A stretch of 64,000 nucleotides of DNA from assembly GCA_938743325.2 (NCBI GenBank), contig OW568890.1, positions 372,001 through 436,000 on the forward strand, read 5' to 3'. A program made the translations under genes and the position numbers. This document shows, piece after piece, positions 9,792 through 18,725 of this stretch. Position 1 is the stretch's first letter. Every line of letters begins with the position of its first letter. The notes under the pieces were generated by a model. The model had not been told where the DNA came from, searched no databases, and saw only the letters and a program-made list of their open reading frames with translations. The DNA comes from Pycnococcus provasolii. Lineage: Eukaryota > Chlorophyta > Pseudoscourfieldiophyceae > Pseudoscourfieldiales > Pycnococcaceae.

Positions 9792-11966
9792 TTAGAACTC
9801 AGGCTTGTATTTCAGCACGGCGAAGTTGGTCTCCTTGATGATCTTCTCTATATAAGCCTTCCACTTCCTCGTAGGCTCCTCGTTCACGCGGAAATCTCTG
9901 TCGCGCAGCGCCTGCGTGCAAACCCATGTCGGGTGCAGCACATCGTACGGATCGTCCGTGTCCTCGTCGCCGTACCCGTCCGTGCCTAAAAACCAGACAG
10001 GCCAGCTGCCATCCTTCTTCTGGTACTTCAGCAGCCAGTTGGTTCCCGAACATACCTGCGGGTCGCTAGCCTCCGTGAGCCCCAGGCCCCTCAGGCAGTC
10101 CACGCACTCGCCAATGCCGTCACAGTCCACATACACGCTCGGATTCTTCGCCTTCTCCCGTGACATTTTGAGCATGAATTTTAGGCTCTTGCGAAGATAT
10201 CGATACAACCAAGGTGCGTCGGAAACGTTTGTTTTGATGCCACTGTAGGCGCTATGGGCAAAGACGATGTGCGTGGCGAGGTAAAAGCTGTGCCGCCATT
10301 CCTCGCTTCGCGTTCTCTGCTCCGCATCGGACGCCGGAACGCGGCAAAGCTTCGACATGCCGCCACATCGGAGCACCTCGAAGGACTCGCGCAGGCCGTA
10401 GTTGCGAACCACGTAGCGATTCGAAAGGAGGAGGTTCACGTACTCGACAATCAGGATGCGCATGAGAAGCATGAGCCAGTCGTCCGTATTCACGGTGTGC
10501 AAATTGCTCTTCTTTATGCCGTACAGGCGGAAGCCGTAATCCGTCCCGCCTGGCTCGTCGGGCTCGCCGAGGCGGCCGTACTGCCAGCACAGGTCTGCGC
10601 GGCGAAGCAGGATCGTGTGGTCGAGTCCCATCTCGTACTTGCACCGCAGCATGAACAGACACTCAAAGAACGACTCGCGGTGGTCCTCATAGCTGTCACT
10701 CGGACTTGGCTCCTTCGATGACAGACGAGCGCTCGCCTGAATGCGCTTGCGGTGCTTGCCGCTGCCCGTGTGCTCCTCCTTCGCCTCGAGGCTCGCCGCG
10801 GTTGCACCGCATACGCGTGCCTCAAGCTTCTCGAACATGACCTTCGCAATCTCCTTCGCACGCGTGCGAATTGTGCTCTCCGCCGTGCTGTACCACATCT
10901 CGAAAAAAATACTTGGTGCGTCATCGCCAATCGTGTATAGGTTTTTGTTGTTGTTCTTCGTCAAGAACTTGTGCATAAACGACATCGCCTTGTGCATCGC
11001 TTTGTGACGTTTTGCGCGCAAAACGCTTGCGTCGTGCAGCTTACCAGACACATCACGGCACCGGTTCATAGCGCTAATGGTGGATGCTGCATTCACCGCG
11101 GCACGAAGCTTCGCCACCGCGCCGCTCGGTGCAGCCTCGTCTTCCCCTGCGTTCTCTTCACCATTCTCACCCTGTGCCACCGTGGTGTCTGTCGTCGCCG
11201 CCGGTGTGCCTGCGCCGCCTTTATTTGTGGCGGCAAGTTTGGCTGTTGCGGCCATTCGGGCGACGAGCGCGCTCGCCTTCTCCCTTCCAGCCGCCGCGGC
11301 AGTTCTCGACGCCGCCGTTGGTTGGGACAGTCGTTTGAGCGGCCCGCCACTGACGGATTTGCGTCTAGGCCAGCTTGGTGTTGGGCTTGGCGTCGCTCGT
11401 CTGCTCTTCCTGTTCTTTACTGCCGAATTTGGCCGAGATGAAGAGGCGGAGACAGCCTCCACGGCGGCCGCAACCGCGCGCGTTGCCGCTGCAGCGGCCG
11501 AAGTCGTTATCCCGCCTGCAGTTGCGAGAAGCGGTCGCGGAAACGGTACCGACACGTTCACACGTGCCTGCACAGCGCGCGCGTTCGTCTCTGTGGTTGT
11601 CGAAGAGGCAGTCGTCACGATTCCACCCAGCGGAGGAAGTGCGCCCCCTTTGCAAGCCTCCCGTCCACGTCGCGCCGAGCCACTCGACCGAGCGTGTACG
11701 ACGGAGGTTGCGTATGTGTCGGACGTGACCGCTGACGCGGTTGACCCTTGACCCAGACCCTTAAGGAAAGAAACATGTTCGCGCGAGGACTCTTGACTGG
11801 GACCCTCAACAAGGTGATGGATGCCGAGGTTGAGAATACTACCAGTGTTACTGTTACTGGGTCCCAGCACCTTGAGACTATCCTTGAGAGCACCGCGAGA
11901 CGCGAGAGAAGTGGCACCACCAGACGCGACGCAAGGAGACTCAAAAGGCACCGCTGCGACCGCCAT
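9792..11966 (-). CDS. unknown protein with terpenoid-cyclase-like C-terminus
   Basis: I do not recognise this 724-aa protein as a named family. About the first 300 residues are low complexity (Ala, Ser, Thr, Arg) and probably disordered. From about 300 on it is a folded helical domain: DDAPSIFFEMWYSTAEST, FLMLRCKYEMGLDHTILL-type helices, a Tyr/Trp-rich block, then CDGIGECVDCLRGLGLTE, GTNWLLKYQKKDGSWPVWF and HPTWVCTQALRDRDF. The QKKDGSWP piece is like the QW repeat of squalene/hopene cyclases and related alpha-barrels, and the Asn-Trp-Leu before it fits too. The DxDD acid motif of the cyclases was not found, so enzyme activity is not implied. The ATG at 11966 was taken; a longer frame begins with a non-ATG codon. 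TTAGGG repeats lie about 150 bp upstream. Confidence 0.7.
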   Translation of the reverse strand: MAVAAVPFESPCVASGGATSLASRGALKDSLKVLGPSNSNTGSILNLGIHHLVEGPSQESSREHVSFLKGLGQGSTASAVTSDTYATSVVHARSSGSARRGREACKGGALPPLGGIVTTASSTTTETNARAVQARVNVSVPFPRPLLATAGGITTSAAAAATRAVAAAVEAVSASSSRPNSAVKNRKSRRATPSPTPSWPRRKSVSGGPLKRLSQPTAASRTAAAAGREKASALVARMAATAKLAATNKGGAGTPAATTDTTVAQGENGEENAGEDEAAPSGAVAKLRAAVNAASTISAMNRCRDVSGKLHDASVLRAKRHKAMHKAMSFMHKFLTKNNNKNLYTIGDDAPSIFFEMWYSTAESTIRTRAKEIAKVMFEKLEARVCGATAASLEAKEEHTGSGKHRKRIQASARLSSKEPSPSDSYEDHRESFFECLFMLRCKYEMGLDHTILLRRADLCWQYGRLGEPDEPGGTDYGFRLYGIKKSNLHTVNTDDWLMLLMRILIVEYVNLLLSNRYVVRNYGLRESFEVLRCGGMSKLCRVPASDAEQRTRSEEWRHSFYLATHIVFAHSAYSGIKTNVSDAPWLYRYLRKSLKFMLKMSREKAKNPSVYVDCDGIGECVDCLRGLGLTEASDPQVCSGTNWLLKYQKKDGSWPVWFLGTDGYGDEDTDDPYDVLHPTWVCTQALRDRDFRVNEEPTRKWKAYIEKIIKETNFAVLKYKPEF

Positions 11967-12116
11967 CACGCGAGTGTGTCTCGGAGGCCACAAGGCCGAG
12001 TGTTGTGGAAAGTTGAAGGGGAAGGTTATGTCCCCCCTAGAGTACCTTTAAGGCCTTGCAGTTGCAGACCCTGCGTTGATGGCAGATGTTCGGACGGGTC
12101 AACAACAACCGGTCCG

Positions 12117-12169
12117 GTTAGGGTTTAGGTTAGGGTTAGGGTTAGGGTTAGGGTTAGGGTTAGGGTTAA
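12117..12169 (+). repeat. interstitial telomere-like TTAGGG tract
   Basis: About seven TTAGGG units run head to tail, preceded by one TTTAGG variant. They sit in the 453-bp spacer between the 3' end of the HD-PhyH gene and the 5' end of the terpenoid-cyclase-like gene. The remaining spacer (12170-12419) is low-GC and holds no gene. Confidence 0.9.
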
Positions 12170-12419
12170 TCCTTAGGCTCCGGTCGACCCGTCTTTTCTT
12201 TTCTTTTCTGGGTTAGGTAGGGTCTTGTCCCGCACGCTTTATTGCTTTAGACTATGTATCGCTTTAGGAATCAACCTCTATGTACCCTGTGTATCCTATA
12301 GGATGCCTATGTAAGTACCTTTATGGTGCCTTTATGGGACCCGTAGTTTATTTTCGTACGTAGTTATGTTACAGGGGGATGTTACGGGGAACTTACTGTG
12401 CAGTACATAATAAATGATT

Positions 12420-13997
12420 TCATGACGTGATGGGCGTCGCCAAGTTGTACACCTTCGCGCCCTCGCTGTAGTCGACGCCAGCGACGCGCTCGCAGCTCTG
12501 AGGGAAACGCGCGCGCTTCTCCGCGTAGTACTGCGAGCGGAAGTCGCCGTCGCTCGCGCCGTTGTATGTGATGTACAGAGCTCTTCGAGCATGCGAGCTG
12601 ACGTTCGGGCCACTGCGGTGCGGGAGCATGCTGTGGAACAAAAGAACGTCGCCTGGCCTCATCGTGACGTGCTCAAAGTCCAAGGTGGCGGCGACGTCAT
12701 CTGCAACGCCGCGGTGAACTGGGTGCTGCGCAAGCACGCCACGCGTGTGCTCGCCGCGCGCTATCTCGAGGCAGCCGTTGGAGACGGTCATGTCGTCCAC
12801 AGCGATTAGCGCCGTCAGGTGCCTTCTCTGGCCGAATGCCGCGTACGCCGGAGCGTCCTGATGCGCGGGAAAGCCGCCGCCACCCACAAGCTTATAGTTC
12901 ACCTTCTCCTTGAACACGACACACCGCTCACCTAGCAACTGCTCAACCGCGTTAGCAAGGCGGCCGCGTCGAGTTTCCGACAACTCGTCAACGCCTTGAA
13001 GTACAGCCTCCACCTCGTCAGACGCGTCGCCTTTGACGTCGCTTCCTGTAAGTAGCTTCCTGAGACCGACGTGGAACGGCAAGAAGTTCTCCGTGCGGCA
13101 TATCATGCGTGCGTCCGCCGAGGTGTCACCTTCGTAGTACACCATGTGCCGGCCGGCCGCCGGCGTCGTGCGCTCCAAGTCCGAGATCCACCGTCGAAGC
13201 TGCGCTGTCTCGCTCTCGTCGAAAAAGCCTCGCTTGAGCACGAAGCCGTCCTTCTCGAAGGCCTGCACATCATCCTCGCAGAGCGGCGCGGACTCAGCGC
13301 CGCCGCTTGTGCCGGCACCCTTCGCACGAGCAACGGCGTCGTCGATCATCGCAACGTACGCCTCGAAGCCGTCACGCTCCGCTCGGTCGTGCGCTTCGCC
13401 CTGCGTGTCCTTGGCAAGCTCGTCGATGCGGCGTAGTCGCAGCGCGTCGCGGAAGCACTCGCTTGCCTCGAAAAGCCGCCGTTCCTCTTGGTTCGTCATT
13501 GCGCCGCCCTGGTGCCTGAGCGTCGTCTTGCTCGCGTCCGTGAGACGGCTCAAGTATACCTCGTCGCGCCCGACGAGCCATCGCTTGGCATCGACGTGCC
13601 TTTCGACGAGCTCGCACGTCTTCTTCGAGAGTCCCAGGGAGGCGAGGAACTGCGCACCCACAGCTTCGTGGTTCCACGTTCCCACATTCTCCATCTGCGC
13701 GAGGTTATCTCTGAGCCCTACGACGTGTCCGACGTCGTGCAGGAGCGCTGCGAGCACAACGTCGTCGTCGAGTCCCACGCGTCTGGCGTGGAAGGCGCTT
13801 TGGAGTGCGTGCTGCGTGAGCGAGACGGGCTCGCCGACGTAGTCGTTGTCGCCGAGCAAGTCGTAAAGCTTCGCGAGCACGAGCGACGACGACGCCATGC
13901 CCGCCATGCCCGACGCCATCGCCCTAATCGGGCTTAAGGGCACCGCCCCCTCCGGGATGCGCATCAGATCCGGCGGGCGGAATCCTTCCCTCCGCAT
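12420..13997 (-). CDS. HD-domain oxygenase / Fe-2OG dioxygenase fusion (PhnZ-PhnY-like)
   Basis: This 525-aa protein joins two enzymes that in bacteria act in sequence on 2-aminoethylphosphonate. Residues about 45-215 match the mixed-valent di-iron oxygenase PhnZ. Metal ligands fall at PhnZ-like spacings: His63, His87-Asp88, His110, His134 and Asp192. Tyr53, Glu56 and His91 match, from memory, the PhnZ residues Tyr24, Glu27 and His62. TDASKTTLRHQGG is also PhnZ-like. Residues about 240-500 are a phytanoyl-CoA-dioxygenase-family domain like PhnY/TmpA: HQDAPAY (His379, Asp381), distal LPHRSGPN (His460), and Arg471 in RRALYITYNG. The predicted job is C-P bond cleavage, releasing phosphate, with substrate (AEP or a methylated form) unproven. 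No intron. The ATG at 13997 is used; Met12, 27, 31 or 34 are also possible. It is divergent from a GT23-like gene across only 60 bp. Confidence 0.85.
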   Translation of the reverse strand: MRREGFRPPDLMRIPEGAVPLSPIRAMASGMAGMASSSLVLAKLYDLLGDNDYVGEPVSLTQHALQSAFHARRVGLDDDVVLAALLHDVGHVVGLRDNLAQMENVGTWNHEAVGAQFLASLGLSKKTCELVERHVDAKRWLVGRDEVYLSRLTDASKTTLRHQGGAMTNQEERRLFEASECFRDALRLRRIDELAKDTQGEAHDRAERDGFEAYVAMIDDAVARAKGAGTSGGAESAPLCEDDVQAFEKDGFVLKRGFFDESETAQLRRWISDLERTTPAAGRHMVYYEGDTSADARMICRTENFLPFHVGLRKLLTGSDVKGDASDEVEAVLQGVDELSETRRGRLANAVEQLLGERCVVFKEKVNYKLVGGGGFPAHQDAPAYAAFGQRRHLTALIAVDDMTVSNGCLEIARGEHTRGVLAQHPVHRGVADDVAATLDFEHVTMRPGDVLLFHSMLPHRSGPNVSSHARRALYITYNGASDGDFRSQYYAEKRARFPQSCERVAGVDYSEGAKVYNLATPITS

Positions 13998-14057
13998 CCT
14001 CCCGACGAGCTTTCCGAAAAAGCTTTGTCAAAGTACACAGCTGTGCTGTGCTGTGCC

Positions 14058-15275
14058 ATGAGCTTGTGCGGACGTCGGAGCTTGTGCAGGAGGAGCTTGT
14101 GCTGGTGGTTGGCCTCTTGTGTGTGGTTAAGTGTTGTCTATAATGTGTGTCAGCCAAACTTATGTGTGTCAGCCAAACCGTTGGTTGGCCAGTGCCACCG
14201 CTTTATGACGTTCGGGTATCCCGCGTGCAAAAACTCTTTGGAAGACGCACTCACGTACATGCCCGACGAACTGGCACTCGCGAGCCAGACGTCTAGTGAA
14301 GCGCACGCGCGAAAGCCCGTGCCGGCGAAGAAAAAGTGTACGGCCGCGACGTTCCGTGCGTCGAAATACCCGCTGGGCAAGAACGTTATGAGACTCGCAG
14401 CGGCTGTTCAGCAGTGCGCGCAGAAGGGGACGCCGTGGACGCCAGCTCCCGCTGCGTGGGCGTGGGCGAGGAACACGAAGTGCGCCAGCGAAGGGTGGTG
14501 GTGCTTCTTCGATAAGAAGAAGGTTGCCGCAAGTGTCGCGCTCATCGGAAAGGTCGGAAACGGAGGTGGGGACGCGTACATGGTGCAGTATGCCAAGTCG
14601 CTCGCGGCCACCTTCCAGCCGCACGAGGGCATGGTCCTGCCTATGCCCGCGGGTATCAGCGAGGAAACGGATGCCAAGGCTATTGGCATACACGTGCGCC
14701 GCGGAGATGCGTGCCAGAAGATGCTCACCAAGCCGGAGACTCTCAGACGATGTGCACGCCGCCCGCCAGGGTGGAAGCGACCTTGCTACGCTCTCGCTGC
14801 TTACCTCGACGTCGCAAAGCCGCTCATTGAGAAGTACGGCATGACGCACGTGTACCTTGCGACCGACTCTCAGCAGGTTGTGCAAGAGGCGCAGGCGATG
14901 AGCAGCGAAACGCTGCGCTTTCACTACCTCGACATAGACCGGTCGTCGTACGAGACGGATGGCTCGCCGAAAAACTTCATCGAGGAGCGCGTGAGCCGGT
15001 CACGTGGAAGTGCGCAGGCTGCTTCTGGCGTGAATGCGAGTCAAATGGTGGTGGAGGCGCTGAGCGAGCTGAGCCTTCTGTCTCGCGCCTCTGCGTTCGT
15101 CGGAACGAGCCGCAGTCAGTACACGCGCGCCGCCTTCCTGCTTCAGTACGCGCGTTCGTCGCGCCCCCCCGCTTTCGCGAATTTGGACGAGCCGTGGTGC
15201 TGCCGGCAAGGTGCTGGCAAGGGCGGCGGCCACAGGGCTTTTCTTGCGTTCACGAGCGCGTGCGTGCTCGCATGA
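14058..15275 (+). CDS. GT23-like alpha-1,6-fucosyltransferase-type protein
   Basis: The 405-aa protein looks like a Golgi type II glycosyltransferase. A short basic start (MSLCGRRSLCRRS) is followed by a hydrophobic anchor of about 20 residues (WWLASCVWLSVVYNVC). The later half has the nucleotide-sugar motif IGIHVRRGDAC, then HVYLATDSQQVVQEA, and ALSELSLLSRASAFVGTSRSQ. These match motifs I, II and III of alpha-1,6/alpha-1,2 fucosyltransferases (FUT8/NodZ type) by order and residue choice. Many Cys residues fit a lumenal protein. Donor and acceptor are not provable from sequence. The ATG at 14058 is the first ATG in the frame. It shares a 60-bp divergent promoter region with the HD-PhyH gene. 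Confidence 0.75.
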   Translation: MSLCGRRSLCRRSLCWWLASCVWLSVVYNVCQPNLCVSAKPLVGQCHRFMTFGYPACKNSLEDALTYMPDELALASQTSSEAHARKPVPAKKKCTAATFRASKYPLGKNVMRLAAAVQQCAQKGTPWTPAPAAWAWARNTKCASEGWWCFFDKKKVAASVALIGKVGNGGGDAYMVQYAKSLAATFQPHEGMVLPMPAGISEETDAKAIGIHVRRGDACQKMLTKPETLRRCARRPPGWKRPCYALAAYLDVAKPLIEKYGMTHVYLATDSQQVVQEAQAMSSETLRFHYLDIDRSSYETDGSPKNFIEERVSRSRGSAQAASGVNASQMVVEALSELSLLSRASAFVGTSRSQYTRAAFLLQYARSSRPPAFANLDEPWCCRQGAGKGGGHRAFLAFTSACVLA

Positions 15276-15782
15276 ATCACGTGACACGCGGCCAGTAACA
15301 TACTGTAGGAACGGAGACACAACGGAGAGTGTACAATAAACTTACCTACGATAGTGGTATGACAAGGTGATTAGGCCATTAGGGTACATATTAGAAGTAG
15401 TAGGATTAGGGTAGTACAGTAGGTGATTAGGGTTAGGGTTAGGGTTAGGGTTAGGGTTAGGGTTAGGGTTCGGGTTAGGGCTAAACTCCGGGCCCCCTCC
15501 CCTGGCAGCCTGGGTGGGATCCCACCCGTGTGACTTTTCCCTTCCCCTTCCCTTAAAATAAACCAGAATTCTGCTTGTTGACTTTTGCCCTTCCTCCTCC
15601 TCCTAAGGCCCCCTTTTTTCCCTACCCGGTAAGGTTTTCGTTGACTTTTCCCCAGACTCCCCTTGGCCCTTCCCTTCCCGCACGTGATTTGCCATATCCC
15701 CCTCCCGGCCGGGCACGTGCAGGTTACCCTACGTCGGCCTTGTAACCTTGCCTGTTTCTTGCACTCTCCTCCTCTTACAGTG
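15276..15782. other. intergenic region with telomere-like repeat and possible 5' UTR intron
   Basis: Of 507 bp, the left part holds the TTAGGG tract listed separately. The right part is a pyrimidine-rich leader. A donor-like CAG|GTTACC at 15723 and an acceptor-like CTCCTCTTACAG ending at 15780 would frame a 58-bp intron ending two bases before the next start codon. This intron is inferred, not proven. Confidence 0.35.
15427..15480 (+). repeat. interstitial telomere-like TTAGGG tract
   Basis: Seven TTAGGG units in a row are followed by TTCGGG and one more TTAGGG. The orientation is the same as in the 12.1-kb tract. It lies between the 3' end of the GT23-like gene and the leader of the C2-like gene. 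Confidence 0.9.
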
Positions 15783-18011
15783 ATGGTGGCGTCTGGCTCC
15801 ATGTCGGCAACACCTTACGCACCTTACCACCTGCCGCCGCACGCGCCCGCGTGGGGAGTCACGCAGTCCTTTGACGCCGTCGCCGATGCGCGCAAGTACG
15901 CGCCGCCAAAGCAAAGGCCGCCGCCCCACCCGCTCTTGCCCGCACCGCCACTGACGCCCGCGCGAGAAACGTTCCTCAGCAGCCTATCCGCCGCAGAACG
16001 CGCGAGGCTCGTGCACGTCGAAGTGTGCGTCACGCACGCGCTCTTTCCCATGGACATATTCACGAAAATTGGAAGCGCGGACACGCACATGGGAGGAGGC
16101 ACGTTCGCCGTCGTGGAGGTGGGCGGAAAGGCGAACAGAGACAGGCCCGTGCCGCTGTCGCTCGTGCCGCACCACGACGAAGTCGCGACGAACGTCAAAG
16201 ACCTGCACGGCGAGACGCGTGAACACGCACTCAGCTACCTTGACTCGATGTTCAAGGTCGACTCACTTCCCGACGACATGTCGCACTCCCACCTCGGGTT
16301 CGCGACGAGCGTCCTGAACGACGAAGTGTTCGAGACGGAGGCTGCACAAGACGTCCGCGAAAAGCTTAGAGCAAGGCCGGATGATCCGCACGCTATTCGA
16401 AGGTACCGCACGCGAGTCGCGCAGAGGGCGCACGTCACTGTCACCGAGCGCGGCGACACGACCGTGTGGTCGAACACAGTTCACAAGCGCGACGACGCCG
16501 CCAAGAACTTTCGCAAGGCTACCTTCGAAGAGCGATATCTCTTCGACGACGTCTTCAGCAGTTCGGAAGAGGTGCGCCTTTGCTTCTACGAGCAGTATGG
16601 ACTCAGCACCGCGACGTATCCGAAGTTCCTCGGCAGCTGCGCCGTCACCGTGCCCGACTTCCCCAAGAGCAGTGGAAACGTCAAGCCCACCGCACGCACC
16701 GCACCCCTCAAACTAGCTCTTCCCATCATCGCAGGGGATCAGGCGACGGGAAAGCCTGTTGGCGAAGTGCAGATCGAGTTGGTGCTCACGCCGGAGCCGG
16801 AATACGGCGCGGCATCGTATCAGCAGCAGCAGCAGCAGCAGCAGCGAGCAAAACTAGCAGCGCCAGTGCCGGCATCACGGACGCAGCAGCAGACAGGGTC
16901 GACAGTGGCGCGTACTGCCAACGCACCAGCACCGGCACCGGTCACGTCGACGGCACCGGCACCGGCTCAACAGTATGTTGAGCCGCGATTCTCCATCAAA
17001 CGTGGCGGCGGATCGACGTACTCGGAGGCGTACAATACGTCCATATACCGCGCTCCCTTGCACAAGGATAAGGATGCGAATCATGCGCGTGCTTCTGTGG
17101 TGAAAGAAGCCATGACAAGGCTGGAAGATGCACAGATTCGTCGACGGGAAGCGGATGCGCATGCGCGTGCTTGTGCCGCTGCGGCGCCGCTCGCCGCGGC
17201 TGCACCCGCCGCGACGCGGTACGCGGCGCGCCTAAGGGCGGAGGAACTCGTTGCACAGAAGGCGCTGCACGAAATTCACGCGCAGGTTGCACGCGGCGAG
17301 CCCATTCACACTGTATCCGTTGGTCAGGATCGGCGCGTGGGTGCTGATCACCTCGCTCAATACAGCGAGGCGAGTCGTTCCGTGCCAGCGGGCACGGTCG
17401 CCAACCAGGGTGTGCCGCACGGCGTCGCCGCATATGGCGAAGTTCACGGCGTTTCTGAACCACGATTGACCGAGCCTCGCATCGCGCGTGCACCTGTCCA
17501 GGACAAAGCTGCCGTTCTGCCCGGCACCTCGGGCGCGCATGGCGCTATCCCAAATGCGCAGGGTGCTAGCGCTACGGCGTCCATTCCTCATAGCAAGGGA
17601 AGGCAGACGGGAAATGTGCCACACCCGAATTATCGAGCTGCACCTGCACCATCGCATGGGCCACACAGTCATAGTCAACTAAGCGAGCAGCGTGCCGTGC
17701 ACCAAGCAGCTCACACGACAGCTCCTGCCGGTCCAGGACCTGCGGGAGCACAAGGTCGGGCGATGATGATGCCTCCTCCTCACGGTGAACAGCCGCCGCA
17801 AGGTTTGTCGTACGGCGCGGTGCATGCTGCCCAGCAGGCGGCGCATGTGGCTAATCGGTCGGCAAGCAGTTTGCCAGACCGTGGCGTGCAAGCTGGCGTG
17901 CACCTTTCAACGGGCGCGGCTCGCGTCGCCGCGCCAGGCGATCAACGGTACGTTTACGCGCCCGCCCCCGCATCAGCAAAGTCCACGATGATGGCGTCTC
18001 GCAGGAAATAA
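15783..18011 (+). CDS. large protein with N-terminal C2-like domain and disordered tail
   Basis: The 742-aa product has no family I can name. After a Pro-rich start, residues about 75-330 look like a divergent C2 (membrane or protein-binding beta-sandwich) domain: VHVEVCVTHALFPMDIFTK, a TVWSNTVHKRD...YLFDDVF block, VRLCFYEQYG, and KFLGSCAVTVPDF, then GEVQIELVLTPEPE as last strand. A glutamine run (CAG repeat, 16819-16845) follows. There is a conserved-looking SIKRGGGSTYSEAYNTSIYR piece and a helical Ala-rich segment around 440-520. The last 220 residues are low-complexity His/Ala/Gly/Pro. The ATG at 15783 is used because the upstream frame has only a non-ATG start and a likely splice acceptor. 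Possible ciliary role is speculation. Confidence 0.65.
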   Translation: MVASGSMSATPYAPYHLPPHAPAWGVTQSFDAVADARKYAPPKQRPPPHPLLPAPPLTPARETFLSSLSAAERARLVHVEVCVTHALFPMDIFTKIGSADTHMGGGTFAVVEVGGKANRDRPVPLSLVPHHDEVATNVKDLHGETREHALSYLDSMFKVDSLPDDMSHSHLGFATSVLNDEVFETEAAQDVREKLRARPDDPHAIRRYRTRVAQRAHVTVTERGDTTVWSNTVHKRDDAAKNFRKATFEERYLFDDVFSSSEEVRLCFYEQYGLSTATYPKFLGSCAVTVPDFPKSSGNVKPTARTAPLKLALPIIAGDQATGKPVGEVQIELVLTPEPEYGAASYQQQQQQQQRAKLAAPVPASRTQQQTGSTVARTANAPAPAPVTSTAPAPAQQYVEPRFSIKRGGGSTYSEAYNTSIYRAPLHKDKDANHARASVVKEAMTRLEDAQIRRREADAHARACAAAAPLAAAAPAATRYAARLRAEELVAQKALHEIHAQVARGEPIHTVSVGQDRRVGADHLAQYSEASRSVPAGTVANQGVPHGVAAYGEVHGVSEPRLTEPRIARAPVQDKAAVLPGTSGAHGAIPNAQGASATASIPHSKGRQTGNVPHPNYRAAPAPSHGPHSHSQLSEQRAVHQAAHTTAPAGPGPAGAQGRAMMMPPPHGEQPPQGLSYGAVHAAQQAAHVANRSASSLPDRGVQAGVHLSTGAARVAAPGDQRYVYAPAPASAKSTMMASRRK
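16819..16845 (+). repeat. CAG trinucleotide run (polyglutamine)
   Basis: About nine CAG units in frame encode a glutamine run inside the C2-like protein, at the junction between its folded N-terminus and disordered tail. The run is perfect enough to be variable in length between strains. Confidence 0.85.
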
Positions 18012-18725
18012 GTCGCACGTGGTAAAAATGGTGGCTTTGGTTTTTTTAATTATCGTTCCCATCTTGAACTGGTTGAACCCCCACATGCATGACTTAAGTT
18101 TTTCATCCGTCCGTCGGACCCGCTCGAGATCGACGTCAATAAAGTACTGCCGAAGTGCGCGCGCGCTAATAACTTCTTATAATATTAAGGAAAGACCTGT
18201 TCAACACAATTAGTCTCAGGTTAGCTTGTGTACACACACACTATTATAGGTACTGTGCAGTAGTTCATATAACTCGAATATAAGGTACATATAAGTGGTG
18301 AATGTCACGCAAGTACCTATGCAACGCACGAGCGCGCCTACCTTTATATGTGCGAGGAAATATTGAGGAACAAAATCTTACCATCACAAGCTCGTCTAAA
18401 GGTATGTATCCTATACATACCAGGTATTTGTTCTTAGGATTAAGGTGGGATTTGTTCTTAGGATCAAGCCGTCGACGGTGGGAGGCCTTGGCAGTCTCGT
18501 CAAGTCGATGAGCATGAAGAAGCCTGACGGCGAGGACGACGAAGGTGAGGAGGAGGCGGCGGCGCCGGGCGGCTTCGCTGGGCTCTTGAAGACGATGAAG
18601 AACCCTGTGGATGACAACAACGTTTAAGCCGGCGGCGGCGACAACGACGACGACAACGACCTGGGGTTGGTTGGTGGTACGAGTATAATCAGCTCCTCTT
18701 TGTTACTGAGTGAGCAATCTAACGC
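18012..18725. other. AT-rich intergenic region with a possible orphan exon
   Basis: This 714-bp spacer is clearly richer in A/T than neighbouring genes. At 18460-18627 a frame on the plus strand reads KPSTVGGLGSLVKSMSMKKP, an acidic stretch, and GGFAGLLKTMKNPVDDNNV before a stop. It looks protein-like but has no ATG at its start. It follows two copies of TTTGTTCTTAGGAT (18427 and 18451) whose TTCTTAG resembles a splice acceptor. No upstream exon could be found, so it is noted only as a possible last exon or remnant. Confidence 0.3.

Noticed and set aside
12117-12169. A true chromosome end at the TTAGGG tract
   Set aside because: Unique coding sequence continues on both sides, so the tract is internal.
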